Made by a program: the position numbers and the translations under genes
Part shown: piece after piece, positions 16,711-26,846 of the stretch
Layout: the number at the start of each line of letters is the position of its first letter
Position numbering within the stretch: position 1 is the first letter of the stretch
Source: JAUXEH01 sp965533275
Lineage (GTDB): Bacteria; Acidobacteriota; Aminicenantia; Aminicenantales; Aminicenantaceae
Assembly: GCA_965533275.1 (NCBI GenBank)
Contig: CBESWG010000009.1
Location: 38,679-102,678 of the forward strand
Direction of reading: 5' to 3'
Length of the DNA stretch: 64,000 nucleotides
Notes under the pieces: generated by a model
The model's input: only the letters and a program-made list of their open reading frames with translations
Databases searched by the model: none
What the model was told of the DNA's origin: nothing

Positions 16711-17868
16711 ATGAGAGAAGTTGCTGTTATCGGAGTAGGGATCACCAAATGGGGAGAGATCTGGAAGCAGTCTCTCCGGGATATTTATGTCGAGACCGCC
16801 CTCCTGGCGCTGGACGACGCCGGCTTGGATCGCGTGGATTCCATGTACGTGGGATCCATGTCGCCCGGCCTGTTTGTGGGCCAGGAGCACATCGCAGCTC
16901 TCCTGTCTGACTATCTGGGCCAGAAGCACATCCCGGCCGTACGCGTGGAATCCGCGTGCTCCTCTGGAGGCTTAGCGGTCCGGATGGGCTACATGGAAGT
17001 GGCATCCGGCATGAGCGATGCGGTCCTGGTAAGCGGGATCGAAAAGATGACGGATGTGGGCGGCGATGAGGCCACCTTCGCCCTGAGTACCGCCGCAGAC
17101 CAGGAGTATGAGGGGTATCACGGCCTCACATTCCCCGGGCTTTATGCCCTGATCGCGCGGGCCCACATGGAAAAGTATGGGACCACGCGCGAACAGCTGG
17201 CCATGGTATCGGTCAAAAATCACAGGAACGGGGCTAAAAACTCCAAGGCTCAGTTTCCCTTCGAGGTCACAGTGGAGCAGGTCATCAACTCCGTGAAGGT
17301 GTCTGATCCGCTGAACATCCTGGACTGCTCTCCCATCACGGACGGGTCAGCCGCCGTGATCCTGGTCCCGGCGGACAAGGCCCGGGAAATGAAGAAGCCT
17401 GTCATCAAGATCATCGGCTCGGGACATGCCACCGACACCATCCAATTGGCTCAACGCAAGGACATCACCTGGCTCGAGTCGACATACTTGGCCGGCCAGC
17501 GCGCCTATGAGATGGCCGGCAAGAAACCCGTGGACCTCGATCTGCTCGAGGTCCATGACTGCTTCACCATCGCCGAGATCTGTGTGACCGAAGCGCTCGG
17601 TGTGGTGGAGAAGGGCAGGGGAGGCGCGGCCGTAGAGGCAGGTGAAACTGCGCTCGAGGGCCGGATCCCGGTCAACTCCAGCGGGGGCCTGAAATCCAAG
17701 GGACATCCCGTGGGAGCCACGGGAGTCGCCCAGGTCATCGAAGTGGTCGAGCAGCTCCGGGGTGAAGCCGGAGAACGGCAGATCGAAGATCCCCGGGTGG
17801 GGATGACGCAGAACATGGGCGGGAGCGGTGCCAGCACCGTGTGCCACATCTTCGAGCGGGAAGGATAG
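16711..17868 (+). CDS. Thiolase (acetoacetyl-CoA thiolase, archaeal/SCPx type)
   Basis: The 385-residue protein has the thiolase nucleophile Cys83 in ESACSSGG, the HDCFTIAE segment that replaces the classical NEAF motif in SCPx/archaeal thiolases, and GGLKSKGHPVGATG near the C terminus with the catalytic His. It lacks the classical C-terminal CxG pattern, as expected for this subgroup. It would condense two acetyl-CoA to acetoacetyl-CoA or run in the thiolytic direction. GGAGGG precedes the start, nine bases after the HMG-CoA synthase stop. The DUF35 gene follows by 11 bases. The order synthase-thiolase-DUF35 mirrors archaeal mevalonate operons. Confidence 0.9.
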   Translation: MREVAVIGVGITKWGEIWKQSLRDIYVETALLALDDAGLDRVDSMYVGSMSPGLFVGQEHIAALLSDYLGQKHIPAVRVESACSSGGLAVRMGYMEVASGMSDAVLVSGIEKMTDVGGDEATFALSTAADQEYEGYHGLTFPGLYALIARAHMEKYGTTREQLAMVSVKNHRNGAKNSKAQFPFEVTVEQVINSVKVSDPLNILDCSPITDGSAAVILVPADKAREMKKPVIKIIGSGHATDTIQLAQRKDITWLESTYLAGQRAYEMAGKKPVDLDLLEVHDCFTIAEICVTEALGVVEKGRGGAAVEAGETALEGRIPVNSSGGLKSKGHPVGATGVAQVIEVVEQLRGEAGERQIEDPRVGMTQNMGGSGASTVCHIFEREG

Positions 17869-17879
17869 AGGAGGAGAAC

Positions 17880-18275
17880 ATGTCGACACCATCCAAATAC
17901 TGGAGAGAGATCCCCCAGAGATACCGCAGGGAAGCCAACCGCTGCGCGCCCTGCAGCCTGATATTTTTTCCGCCCCGGCTCATCTGCCCGGAGTGCGGGA
18001 ACCGCGAGCTGGAGCAGACCGTGATGGCGGAAAAAGGCGGCCTTATGACCTACACCATCGTGAGGGTTCCACCCAGCCAATTCAAGGACCAGGCACCCTA
18101 TACTGTAGGGATCGTTGAGATGGATGACGGAGTAAGGTTGACGGGCCAGGTCGTCGATTGTGACTTTGACAAGCTCCAAACGGGGATGCGCCTGCGGCTG
18201 GAATTCCGCAAGATGTATGACGTAGGCCACTCCGGGATCATCTGCTACGGCTATAAATTTGTTCCCGAATATTGA
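17880..18275 (+). CDS. DUF35 zinc-ribbon/OB-fold protein (thiolase/HMGCS scaffold)
   Basis: This 131-residue protein has a rubredoxin-like zinc ribbon CAPC...CPEC near residues 21-40 followed by an OB-fold (TIVRVPPSQFKDQAPYTVGIVEM). DUF35 proteins bridge acetoacetyl-CoA thiolase and HMG-CoA synthase in archaea, helping pass the CoA intermediate between them. The start at 17880 has GAGGAG upstream. It is directly downstream of those two enzymes here, so the same complex is expected. A spacer of 88 bases without a gene separates it from the carboxyltransferase gene. Confidence 0.9.
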   Translation: MSTPSKYWREIPQRYRREANRCAPCSLIFFPPRLICPECGNRELEQTVMAEKGGLMTYTIVRVPPSQFKDQAPYTVGIVEMDDGVRLTGQVVDCDFDKLQTGMRLRLEFRKMYDVGHSGIICYGYKFVPEY

Positions 18276-18363
18276 GCATTCGGTCGTGATGGATCTATGG
18301 GGCCCGGAAATCCTGGGCCGGATATCTCCATGACTCAGGCGAAAAGAGCGAGAGGGCGGAAAC

Positions 18364-19971
<1,608 letters not shown>

Positions 19972-19972
19972 C

Positions 19973-20794
19973 ATGAACGCAAACTCCTTCAACACGATCC
20001 GCTATGAAAAAAGAGGACAGGTGGCCCTGATCACCCTCGCCCGCCCAGAGGTCCACAATGCATTCAATTCCGTAATGATCGGAGAGCTGCTCACAGCATT
20101 CGCCCGGATCAAAAACGATCCCGAGGTGCGCGTGGGAGTGCTGACAGGTGAGGGGAGGTCGTTCTGCGCGGGAGCCGATCTCAATTGGATGAGGGAGATT
20201 GTCCGGTATTCCTATGAGCAGAATCTAGAGGAATCCCTGCAGATCGCAGAACTCCATCAAAATATCTACACGATGCCGAAACCCACGGTCGCCAAGGTCA
20301 ACGGGACGGCCATCGGAGGCGGCACCGGCTTCCTGTCGGCCTGCGATATCGCCATCGCCTCCGAAGAGGCTCTCTTCGGCCTGAGCGAAGTCAAACTGGG
20401 CCTTGTCCCGGCCGCCATCTCGCCCTATGTGGTCCGCAAGATCGGGGAAAGCAAAGCGCGTGAGTATTTCCTGACAGGCGTACGCATATCCGCTCCCCGG
20501 GCCGTGGAGATCGGCCTCCTCAACGAATGCGTGCCTTCTGGGGAGCTGGATGACCGGGTTGCAGGATTGGTGGAAAACCTGCTCACTTCCGGCCCGGAAG
20601 CGCTGGCCCGTTGTAAGGAGTTGATCCTCAAAGTGGCCCGGATGGGGACGGAGGAGGCGGGCGAGTACACGGCCCGCATGATCGCGGACCTCCGCATCAG
20701 CGCCGAGGGACAGGAAGGGATGGCCGCCTTCCTGGAAAAGCGTCGGCCGGCCTGGGTCAAGGGCTCTAAGGATCGGGGAAAAGATGTTCGATAA
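19973..20794 (+). CDS. Enoyl-CoA hydratase, methylglutaconyl-CoA hydratase-like (LiuC type)
   Basis: A 273-residue crotonase-family protein. The oxyanion-hole segment FCAGADL is at residues 64-70. Only the second catalytic glutamate is evident (Glu139 in SEVKLGLVPAAISPYVV); the position of the first reads GGGTGF, as I recall for LiuC/AtuE-type hydratases with the LGLVP..ISPYV.. signature. It would interconvert 3-methylglutaconyl-CoA and HMG-CoA, joining the carboxylase step to the HMG-CoA synthase step of the same operon. The start at 19973 follows the previous stop by one base; an upstream frame inside the carboxyltransferase was rejected. It overlaps the biotin carboxylase gene by 11 bases. 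Confidence 0.87.
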   Translation: MNANSFNTIRYEKRGQVALITLARPEVHNAFNSVMIGELLTAFARIKNDPEVRVGVLTGEGRSFCAGADLNWMREIVRYSYEQNLEESLQIAELHQNIYTMPKPTVAKVNGTAIGGGTGFLSACDIAIASEEALFGLSEVKLGLVPAAISPYVVRKIGESKAREYFLTGVRISAPRAVEIGLLNECVPSGELDDRVAGLVENLLTSGPEALARCKELILKVARMGTEEAGEYTARMIADLRISAEGQEGMAAFLEKRRPAWVKGSKDRGKDVR

Positions 20795-22292
20795 GATATT
20801 GATCGCCAATCGGGGAGAGATCGCGGTCCGGATCATACGGGGATGCCGGGAGCTGGGGATCGCTACTGTGGCCGTCTATTCCGATGCCGACAAAAGGAGC
20901 CTGCACGTCCAGACTGCAGACGAGGCCGTTGCCATTGGGCCCGCTCCGGCCGCGGAGAGCTATCTCGACATAGCGCGCATCCTCCAGGCGGCCAAGGACA
21001 GGGGAGCGGGAGCCATCCATCCCGGCTACGGATTTCTGGCGGAAAATTCGCACTTTGCTCAGCGCTGCGAGGAGGATGGGATCGTTTTCATCGGACCCAG
21101 TTCTCGGGCAATGAGCCTGGTGGGGGACAAGGTGAGGTCCCGTCAGACCATGGAGAAGGCCGGTATCCCCATAATCCCGGGTATGCAGGGAACGATCTCA
21201 GCAGATACATCGATGGCGGAGGAGGAAGCGGACAGAATCGGTTACCCGGTTATGGTCAAGGCCTCTGCGGGAGGGGGAGGCAAGGGCATGCGCGTCGCCC
21301 GGGATCGGGAGGAGCTTGTCTCCGGCCTGGAAGCGGGCATGAGGGAAGCCAAGGCCGCCTTCGGAGATGAATCCGTATATCTCGAGAAGTTCATCGAGGA
21401 TCCCCGGCATGTGGAGTTCCAGGTCCTGGCCGACAACCAGGGAAATATGGTCCACCTCTTCGAGAGGGAGTGTTCCATACAGCGCCGTCACCAGAAGATC
21501 GTGGAGGAGACGCCTTCCCCGGCCCTGGACCCGGAGTTGCGGGCGAGGATGGGGGAAACGGCCTGCAGGGTGATGCAGGCGGCCGGTTACAACAATGCCG
21601 GCACCGTCGAGTTTCTCCTGGATAAAAATGGGGATTTCTACTTTCTGGAGGTGAACGCCCGGCTCCAGGTCGAGCATCCGGTGACGGAACTGGTGACGGG
21701 AGTGGACCTCGTACATCAACAGATCCGGATCGCGGCCGGTGAAACCCTATCGTACAGCCAGGAGAGCCTCGAACAGAAGGGACATGCCATCGAATGCCGG
21801 ATCTATGCCGAAGACCCCCTCAACAATTTTCTTCCCTCGCCGGGCACGGTCCACTTCCTCAAAGAACCCTCCGGGCCGGGTGTGAGGCACGACTGCGGCA
21901 TTTTCAGCGGATGTGAGGTCCCGATCTACTACGATCCGATACTTGCCAAACTCATCGTCTGGGCCGAATCGCGTGACGCGGCTATCCGGCGGATGCTGAA
22001 TGCCCTGGATGACTATGTCGTCCTGGGAGTCAAGACCTGTATCGGATTCCTCAAGGATCTGATCGACCATCCCCAGTTCCGCGCGGGACACACCACGACC
22101 GGATTTATTGCGGAGCATTTTTCAGAATGGCAGCCACCTGAAGGCAAGGGGGAGCTGCTCGGAGTTGCGCTCCTGGCTGCCTCCCTGCGTTCCCAGGGCG
22201 GAAAGGGCGCATTGACGGGCTTAGAAGACGGGATCAGGGCGGTTCCTACGCCCTGGACGAGCCTGGGCAAGTGGCGGATCGGAGGAAAGTGA
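20784..22292 (+). CDS. Biotin carboxylase subunit of acyl-CoA carboxylase
   Basis: The 502-residue ATP-grasp enzyme carboxylates biotin with bicarbonate and ATP. It begins with the N-terminal IANRGEIAVRIIRGCRE, has the glycine-rich ATP loop KASAGGGGKGMRV, the metal-binding FLEVNARLQVEHPVTE and the biotin-carboxylase C-terminal domain ending in a short variable tail. In most methylcrotonyl-CoA carboxylases this domain is fused to the biotinyl domain; here the biotinyl domain is a separate gene starting one base after the stop. The first 11 bases overlap the hydratase gene. Confidence 0.92.
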   Translation: MFDKILIANRGEIAVRIIRGCRELGIATVAVYSDADKRSLHVQTADEAVAIGPAPAAESYLDIARILQAAKDRGAGAIHPGYGFLAENSHFAQRCEEDGIVFIGPSSRAMSLVGDKVRSRQTMEKAGIPIIPGMQGTISADTSMAEEEADRIGYPVMVKASAGGGGKGMRVARDREELVSGLEAGMREAKAAFGDESVYLEKFIEDPRHVEFQVLADNQGNMVHLFERECSIQRRHQKIVEETPSPALDPELRARMGETACRVMQAAGYNNAGTVEFLLDKNGDFYFLEVNARLQVEHPVTELVTGVDLVHQQIRIAAGETLSYSQESLEQKGHAIECRIYAEDPLNNFLPSPGTVHFLKEPSGPGVRHDCGIFSGCEVPIYYDPILAKLIVWAESRDAAIRRMLNALDDYVVLGVKTCIGFLKDLIDHPQFRAGHTTTGFIAEHFSEWQPPEGKGELLGVALLAASLRSQGGKGALTGLEDGIRAVPTPWTSLGKWRIGGK

Positions 22293-22293
22293 C

Positions 22294-22800
22294 GTGGAAT
22301 ATGAATTCCAGATAGCCGGGAAGTTGCACTCCATAACCTTGGAGGCAAAAGGAGAGGGATATCTCGCCAACACAGGGGATTCACCATTTAGGGCCGAGGT
22401 TCAGTTCCTCTCACCCAATGCCCTGTCTGTCCTCATCGACGGGAATTCCTATACCGTTTACACGGCCGCCGATGGGAACAGACATCTGGTGTCCTGCAGG
22501 GGGCAGCACTTCGAACTGTTCGAGCCCTGTACGGACAGCGACCGCTTCCTGGGGGGAGAGGGGAGTGGCGCCGGTGACGAACTCGTGATCAAGGCACCCA
22601 TGCCCGGCAAGATCATCAAGATCAGCGTTTCAGAGGCCGAAGAGGTCCGCAAGAACCAGACTCTGGTCATTGTAGAGGCGATGAAGATGGAGAACGAGAT
22701 CAAGTCCACCATCGAGGGTGTGGTCAAGCGTATCAGTGCTTCTCCGGGAGACCTGGTCGACACCGATACGCCCATAATCGAGCTGGCCAAGAAGGAATAA
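22294..22800 (+). CDS. Biotinyl carrier protein of acyl-CoA carboxylase
   Basis: The 168-residue protein carries a C-terminal biotinyl domain: APMPGKIIKI (about 101-110) and EAMKMEN, with Lys131 as the biotinylation site. The N-terminal ~90 residues form a beta-rich region like the BT (interaction) domain that docks biotin carboxylase to carboxyltransferase. The start codon is GTG at 22294, preceded by GGAGG eight bases upstream. It closes the operon. No terminator hairpin was recognised in the 140 bases that follow. Confidence 0.9.
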   Translation: MEYEFQIAGKLHSITLEAKGEGYLANTGDSPFRAEVQFLSPNALSVLIDGNSYTVYTAADGNRHLVSCRGQHFELFEPCTDSDRFLGGEGSGAGDELVIKAPMPGKIIKISVSEAEEVRKNQTLVIVEAMKMENEIKSTIEGVVKRISASPGDLVDTDTPIIELAKKE

Positions 22801-22940
22801 GCACCAGCCCCACGTTTCTCCTTCTTTTCCCTGGTCCTATATTATTGATGAAGGAATAATATTCTGAATGGACCGAGAGTGAGTTTGAATCCCACTTTTC
22901 TTGAGATGCAACACTTCCCGGTCCGTGTGAGTTAAACACA

Positions 22941-23489
22941 GTGAAGATGGATGAGCAAGAATTGATCCGTAGGGTCCAGTCTGGAGACGAAGGGGCCTTC
23001 GAGGAGATCGTGACCGTGTATAAGCACAAGATCGTGAATTTCCTGTTCCAGCTGACAGGCGATTATGAACGCGCCGTGGAGCTGGCCCAGGAGACCTTCA
23101 TGCGGGTGTATTTCAAGGCCCACCGGTATAAACCGATCGCTCCGTTCTCGTCCTGGATATACGCCATCGCGTCCAACCTGGCAAAGACCGACCTGAAGAG
23201 ATCCCGGCGCTATTACCATGTCCCGCTCGAAGACGTGCAGCACCGTGCGCACGAAGGGATGATCTCCACCGAGAATCCCGAGAGCAGCGGCATGGGGAAG
23301 AATGTTAAACAAGCCCTGGATGAGCTTCATCCCCGCTACCGGATCCCCGTCATCCTGAAGGACATCGAGGGATTCACTCAGGAGGAGATAGCAAACATCC
23401 TGAACATACCGGTCGGGACGATCAAGGCCAGGATCAGCCGCGGGCGCAGCCATCTCAGAAAAGAGTTGGAGAGGGCCCTGGCATGCTGA
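22941..23489 (+). CDS. ECF-type RNA polymerase sigma factor (second of two)
   Basis: The 182-residue protein has sigma region 2 (LTGDYERAVELAQETFMRVYFKA...FSSWIYAIASNLAKTDLKR) and region 4 (LHPRYRIPVILKDIEGFTQEEIANILNIPVGTIKARISRGR). The longest frame begins with GTG at 22941; an in-frame ATG six bases later is equally possible, and neither has a clear Shine-Dalgarno. It is followed 25 bases later by a small membrane protein and then by an HtrA-like gene, an arrangement like envelope-stress loci (sigma E/anti-sigma/DegP-type). No firm ECF promoter was identified in front of it, unlike the first ECF operon in this window. Confidence 0.92.
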   Translation: MKMDEQELIRRVQSGDEGAFEEIVTVYKHKIVNFLFQLTGDYERAVELAQETFMRVYFKAHRYKPIAPFSSWIYAIASNLAKTDLKRSRRYYHVPLEDVQHRAHEGMISTENPESSGMGKNVKQALDELHPRYRIPVILKDIEGFTQEEIANILNIPVGTIKARISRGRSHLRKELERALAC

Positions 23490-23514
23490 AGCGCGATGGA
23501 CGAGGAGAATCGTT

Positions 23515-23904
23515 ATGGAAGAGTTTGAACTCTTGACCCACATGGAACAAGTGGAAGCACCGGTCGGCTTCGAGGGGCGTGTCATGACGCATCTGGCAGA
23601 GCGCAAAAAACAGCGCCGCAGGACACGTCGTGTCGGCTTCTCATTGGTGACAGCCGCGGCCTCGCTGGCCGTGGTGATCGTTGCACTCAATTTCCTGGTG
23701 CTCCCTCATGGGGGACCGGGGGAGATGGCCTCGCTGGAAAAGGAGATCACGCCCGAATTCCAGCCCCAGGGCCTGAGCCCCACCATCCCCCTCACGGAGG
23801 TCCTGGATTATTCCGGGGAGGCCCGTCAAGTGACACGCCAGCCTCGGACCATATACATTCTCGAGCAAGTATCTGACCGCACCGATACCCGAACAATCTA
23901 CTAG
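23515..23904 (+). CDS. Small single-pass membrane protein, probable anti-sigma partner
   Basis: This 129-residue protein has an acidic N terminus, a basic stretch (KKQRRRTRR), and one membrane helix (FSLVTAAASLAVVIVALNFLVL, about residues 40-61), then a ~65-residue outer part. The size, topology and place right after the sigma gene fit an anti-sigma factor, but the zinc-finger motif H-x3-C-x2-C is absent, so the class is different from the first operon's anti-sigma. GAGGAG precedes the start. The next gene starts 15 bases later. The assignment is by position and topology only. Confidence 0.6.
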   Translation: MEEFELLTHMEQVEAPVGFEGRVMTHLAERKKQRRRTRRVGFSLVTAAASLAVVIVALNFLVLPHGGPGEMASLEKEITPEFQPQGLSPTIPLTEVLDYSGEARQVTRQPRTIYILEQVSDRTDTRTIY

Positions 23905-23919
23905 GAGGTCAGTACAACT

Positions 23920-25641
23920 ATGAACAAAAATGCAAAAAGCCTTTGGTTAGTTTTCGTTTTTCTGGCGGTGATGGCCGCGTCCGCTCTTGCGGCGCCGGCA
24001 TCCGGGGCAGCTCAGGACCTGGAGGGCCTGACCAAGAAAGTCTTTCCCTCAGTGGTTCGTGTCGAGGCACGAGATGGGTGGCGCAAGGTTGCCACCGGAG
24101 TGGTCATCGACAAGGAGGGGTATATCGTCACCACTGCACTGATATCCCCCCGGGACGCGAACCTGTTCGTGATCTCGTCGGAGGGCGAAGAGATCGAGGC
24201 CGAGTTCCTGGGCATGGACCCGGAAACCCATCTGGCCCTGATCAAGGCCAAGTCAAAAAAATGGAAGCCGATCACCATGGGCCGGATGGAGGACCTCTCC
24301 GCCGGCTCGGAGATCGCGGTCGTCTGTTTTTCCCCTGAGGAAAAGGCCGCCATCACCAAGGGGATCGTGAGTTCTGTGGGGAGAGACAGCCTGCGGCTGA
24401 ACGTGGTCGTGATCCCGGGAGGCAGCGGCAGCCCGGTGATCGACATGCAGGGCCGCATGATCGGACTGGTGCGCGGCGCCTATGTGGGTGAGGCTATGAT
24501 CTCAGTGGACGGGCGCGAAGTCACCGCCGGAAACTTCATGGTGAGCCGTGTGGAAGGCTCCTCTTCCGGCATGGCCTCTGCCATCCCGCTGGACATCGTG
24601 AAAAAGGTCTCGACGGAGATCCGGGAGACAGGCAAGGTCCGCCGCGGTTGGCTGGGTGTCGGCCTGCTCCTCAATGACGAAGGCAAGGTCATTGTCGATA
24701 CTGTCGATGACGAATCTCCCGCAAACGACGCCGGTCTCCAACAAGGCGATATTCTCCTGGAGATCGACGGCCAGGAGATCTTCGACAGAGAGATGCTAGC
24801 GAGGGAGATCCGGATGCATACTCCGGGAGACGAGGTCGAGCTGCAGATCGAGAGGGAAGGTAAAGACCGGAAGATAGATGTCGAGCTGGGAGAGTATTCC
24901 CAACTGGCGATCGCCAGGGAATTCGAATTCGAATTCCCCGAGCTCTTCCAGATGAAACCCGGAGAAATGCCCGAGAACTTCTTCAGGGCGACACCCAGTC
25001 GGCTCCTGAGCTGGATCTCGGAAGAACGAAAGTTTATCGGCGTGCTCATCCAGGAATTGAATCCTGAGCTGGCAGAATTCTTCGGAGTGGATGACGGCAT
25101 TGGCCTCCTCATCACCAAGGTCGACAAAGACACCCCGGCGGAGAAAGCCGGCCTCAAGGTCGGCGACGTGATCGTCCGGGCCGAGGGCAAAGCCACCAAG
25201 AGTGGAAACGACTTCACCAGGCTGATCCAGGGCCTGGAGGAGGGAGACAAGGTCAAGCTGGAGATCGTCCGCAGCAAAAAAGCCCGCACCATCGAGGTTG
25301 AAGTCGCCGTGGATGAGGGCCGCGGGCGGCGTTTCATGCCTGAGGCGTACTCGAATGCCACTGCTCGAAGGATGCAGGAACATAAAGAACAAGCCAACGT
25401 GCGGGAGAGATCCATGCAGGAAGCCCTGAAAACGCGGCAGGAAGCGTATCGGCTGCAGCAGGAAAGCCTGAACCGCGACCACGAAAAATGGCAGCAGGAA
25501 CAGATGAAGAGATCCCTGCAGAGGGCGGCGGAATCCCGCAAATTCTATGAAGAGTTCCGGAAAAATCAGCTGGAAATGCAGAAGAAAGCAACGGAGAAGC
25601 TCAGGATCGCACTCAAGCGGTATCGGTGCATAAAAGTGTAA
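23920..25641 (+). CDS. HtrA/DegP-like PDZ protein with degenerate protease triad
   Basis: The 573-residue protein has a signal peptide (residues 1-~30), a trypsin-fold domain (about 35-225), two PDZ domains (about 243-325 and 360-455) and a Gln/Glu/Lys-rich coiled-coil tail (about 470-565). Aligned by eye to DegP, the catalytic His position (VTNNHV) reads VTTALI with Leu74, the Asp position (SDIALI) reads THLALI with His104, while the Ser is kept (Ser169 in GGSGSP). Two of three triad residues are therefore lost, so proteolysis is unlikely; a chaperone, scaffold or stress-sensing role is more probable. It ends a sigma/partner operon and is followed by a strong terminator. Confidence 0.88.
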   Translation: MNKNAKSLWLVFVFLAVMAASALAAPASGAAQDLEGLTKKVFPSVVRVEARDGWRKVATGVVIDKEGYIVTTALISPRDANLFVISSEGEEIEAEFLGMDPETHLALIKAKSKKWKPITMGRMEDLSAGSEIAVVCFSPEEKAAITKGIVSSVGRDSLRLNVVVIPGGSGSPVIDMQGRMIGLVRGAYVGEAMISVDGREVTAGNFMVSRVEGSSSGMASAIPLDIVKKVSTEIRETGKVRRGWLGVGLLLNDEGKVIVDTVDDESPANDAGLQQGDILLEIDGQEIFDREMLAREIRMHTPGDEVELQIEREGKDRKIDVELGEYSQLAIAREFEFEFPELFQMKPGEMPENFFRATPSRLLSWISEERKFIGVLIQELNPELAEFFGVDDGIGLLITKVDKDTPAEKAGLKVGDVIVRAEGKATKSGNDFTRLIQGLEEGDKVKLEIVRSKKARTIEVEVAVDEGRGRRFMPEAYSNATARRMQEHKEQANVRERSMQEALKTRQEAYRLQQESLNRDHEKWQQEQMKRSLQRAAESRKFYEEFRKNQLEMQKKATEKLRIALKRYRCIKV

Positions 25642-25668
25642 ACTTGCTTTTGTGTCCCTTTTTACATC

Positions 25669-25703
25669 GGGAGGCAGGGTTCCAGCTCTGCCTCCCTTTT
25701 TTT
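25669..25703 (+). terminator. Intrinsic terminator after the HtrA-like gene
   Basis: The stem GGGAGGCAG (25669-25677) pairs with CTGCCTCCC (25688-25696) around a 10-base loop and is followed by seven Ts (25697-25703). The T-run overlaps the final bases of the convergent trmH gene. Confidence 0.92.
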
Positions 25704-26286
25704 ATTCTTGATCGGGGTTGAGCCATTTCTTCTTGAAAGATTCAAACTCGGCAGGCGAGAGGCTCGAAGAATAGCCCGCCAGCGTACGCTGCCTGAGAGC
25801 CTCATATAAAATGATCCCCACGGATACGGACAGGTTGAGGCTTTGTGCCATGCCGGACATGGGGATACGGATGACATGGTCGGCCGCAGCGATCGCTTCT
25901 TGAGAGATACCATCGGATTCGTTGCCGAATACGACCGCCACGGGCCGGCTGTAGTCCACCTCGGTGTAGGGGACGGCATCATGTCCTAAGTGGGTGGCTG
26001 CGATCGTGAATCCATCCTCTTTCAACTGTAATAAACACTGTTCGGTCGAGTGGTAGTGTGTAAGGTTTAGCCATTTCTCAGCACGTGTGGAGATGGCCTC
26101 GTTTACCGGGAATTGGTCTTCTGCAGTATAAATGAGATCGACATGAAGCACGCCCGCAGCGTCGCATGTGCGGACGACTGCGCTGGCATTATGGGTGTTG
26201 GTCACCTCTTCCAGCACGATGTGAAGATCGGGCTGCCTGTGGGACAGGACATGTTCGACTTTGGCAATGCGCTGCTCGGTGGGCAT
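25702..26286 (-). CDS. trmH: tRNA (guanosine-2'-O)-methyltransferase, TrmH type (SpoU family)
   Basis: The 194-residue SPOUT-fold enzyme has motif 1 NTHNASAVVRTCDAAGV (Asn and Arg for catalysis), motif 2 VAVVFGNESDGIS and motif 3 IPMSGMAQSLNLSVSVGIILYEALRQR, all as in TrmH, which methylates the ribose of G18 in tRNAs. The N terminus has RIAKVEHVLSHRQPDL, also family-like. It is the last gene of a minus-strand operon, eight bases after an isoprenylcysteine-methyltransferase-like gene. Its stop codon sits in the T-run of the plus-strand terminator. Confidence 0.88.
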   Translation of the reverse strand: MPTEQRIAKVEHVLSHRQPDLHIVLEEVTNTHNASAVVRTCDAAGVLHVDLIYTAEDQFPVNEAISTRAEKWLNLTHYHSTEQCLLQLKEDGFTIAATHLGHDAVPYTEVDYSRPVAVVFGNESDGISQEAIAAADHVIRIPMSGMAQSLNLSVSVGIILYEALRQRTLAGYSSSLSPAEFESFKKKWLNPDQE

Positions 26287-26294
26287 GGGTAAGC

Positions 26295-26846
26295 CTATAT
26301 GAAAAGCCTGAGCCCCATCAGCAGCAGGAAGATGAACGCTGCGATCAGGGCACGGTACTCCTTGTTGGAGCGATAACGGTCCCAGGAGAACGTCTTTGTC
26401 CTGGCATTAGGGTACGGCCGCCATCCTGGGAAAAACAGCGGGACATGCTGGCTGTAGTCTTCATACGCCTCCGGAAACAATTTCTGCATGACCCGCTTTT
26501 CTTTGGAGATGGTCACGGCGTAGAAGAAGAGAAAGTTCAGAACGAACAATCCTGCGACCCACCAGGATCGGGATGCAGCAGTGATTCCCACCGCGAGCCC
26601 TAGGCTGCCCAGATACAGGGGATTGCGTGTGTATCTGTAGGGCCCGGATGTGGTGAGCTCGCGGTCCTTTGTCAGGTGGCCGCAGGCCCAGCCCCGAAGG
26701 AGCAATCCCAGGATGATAAATCCCGCACCGGCCAGGAGCGACGGACGATTGGGCCGGGCCAGGACTAGGGCTGCAATGACACTGATCAGGCTGGCGCGCA
26801 CCCTCCCGCGGTAGAGTATCTGTAAGATGTTAGCTTTAGTGGGCAT
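26295..26846 (-). CDS. Isoprenylcysteine carboxyl methyltransferase-family membrane protein
   Basis: The 183-residue integral membrane protein has about four hydrophobic helices and the ICMT/PEMT signature GPYRYTRNPLYLGSLG followed by KEKRVMQKLFPEAYEDYSQHVPLFFP (the conserved R..P.Y and E...YG..Y..Y..VP pattern that binds S-adenosylmethionine). Bacterial members methylate lipids or small molecules, not prenylated proteins, so the substrate is open. The start at 26846 overlaps the heptosyltransferase stop by 11 bases; the longer frame into that gene is rejected. Its place between LPS-core genes hints at an envelope-lipid substrate (inference). Confidence 0.78.
   Translation of the reverse strand: MPTKANILQILYRGRVRASLISVIAALVLARPNRPSLLAGAGFIILGLLLRGWACGHLTKDRELTTSGPYRYTRNPLYLGSLGLAVGITAASRSWWVAGLFVLNFLFFYAVTISKEKRVMQKLFPEAYEDYSQHVPLFFPGWRPYPNARTKTFSWDRYRSNKEYRALIAAFIFLLLMGLRLFI

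Noticed and set aside
22815..22845. TATATT/TATTAT near 22838-22845 as the promoter of the second ECF sigma gene
   Set aside because: No acceptable -35 hexamer at 16-18 bases and no ECF-type GGAAC/CGTC pair was found, so it was left out.
24908..24938. The repeated GAATTC stretch as a microsatellite or regulatory repeat
   Set aside because: It lies inside the HtrA-like gene and simply encodes alternating Glu-Phe.
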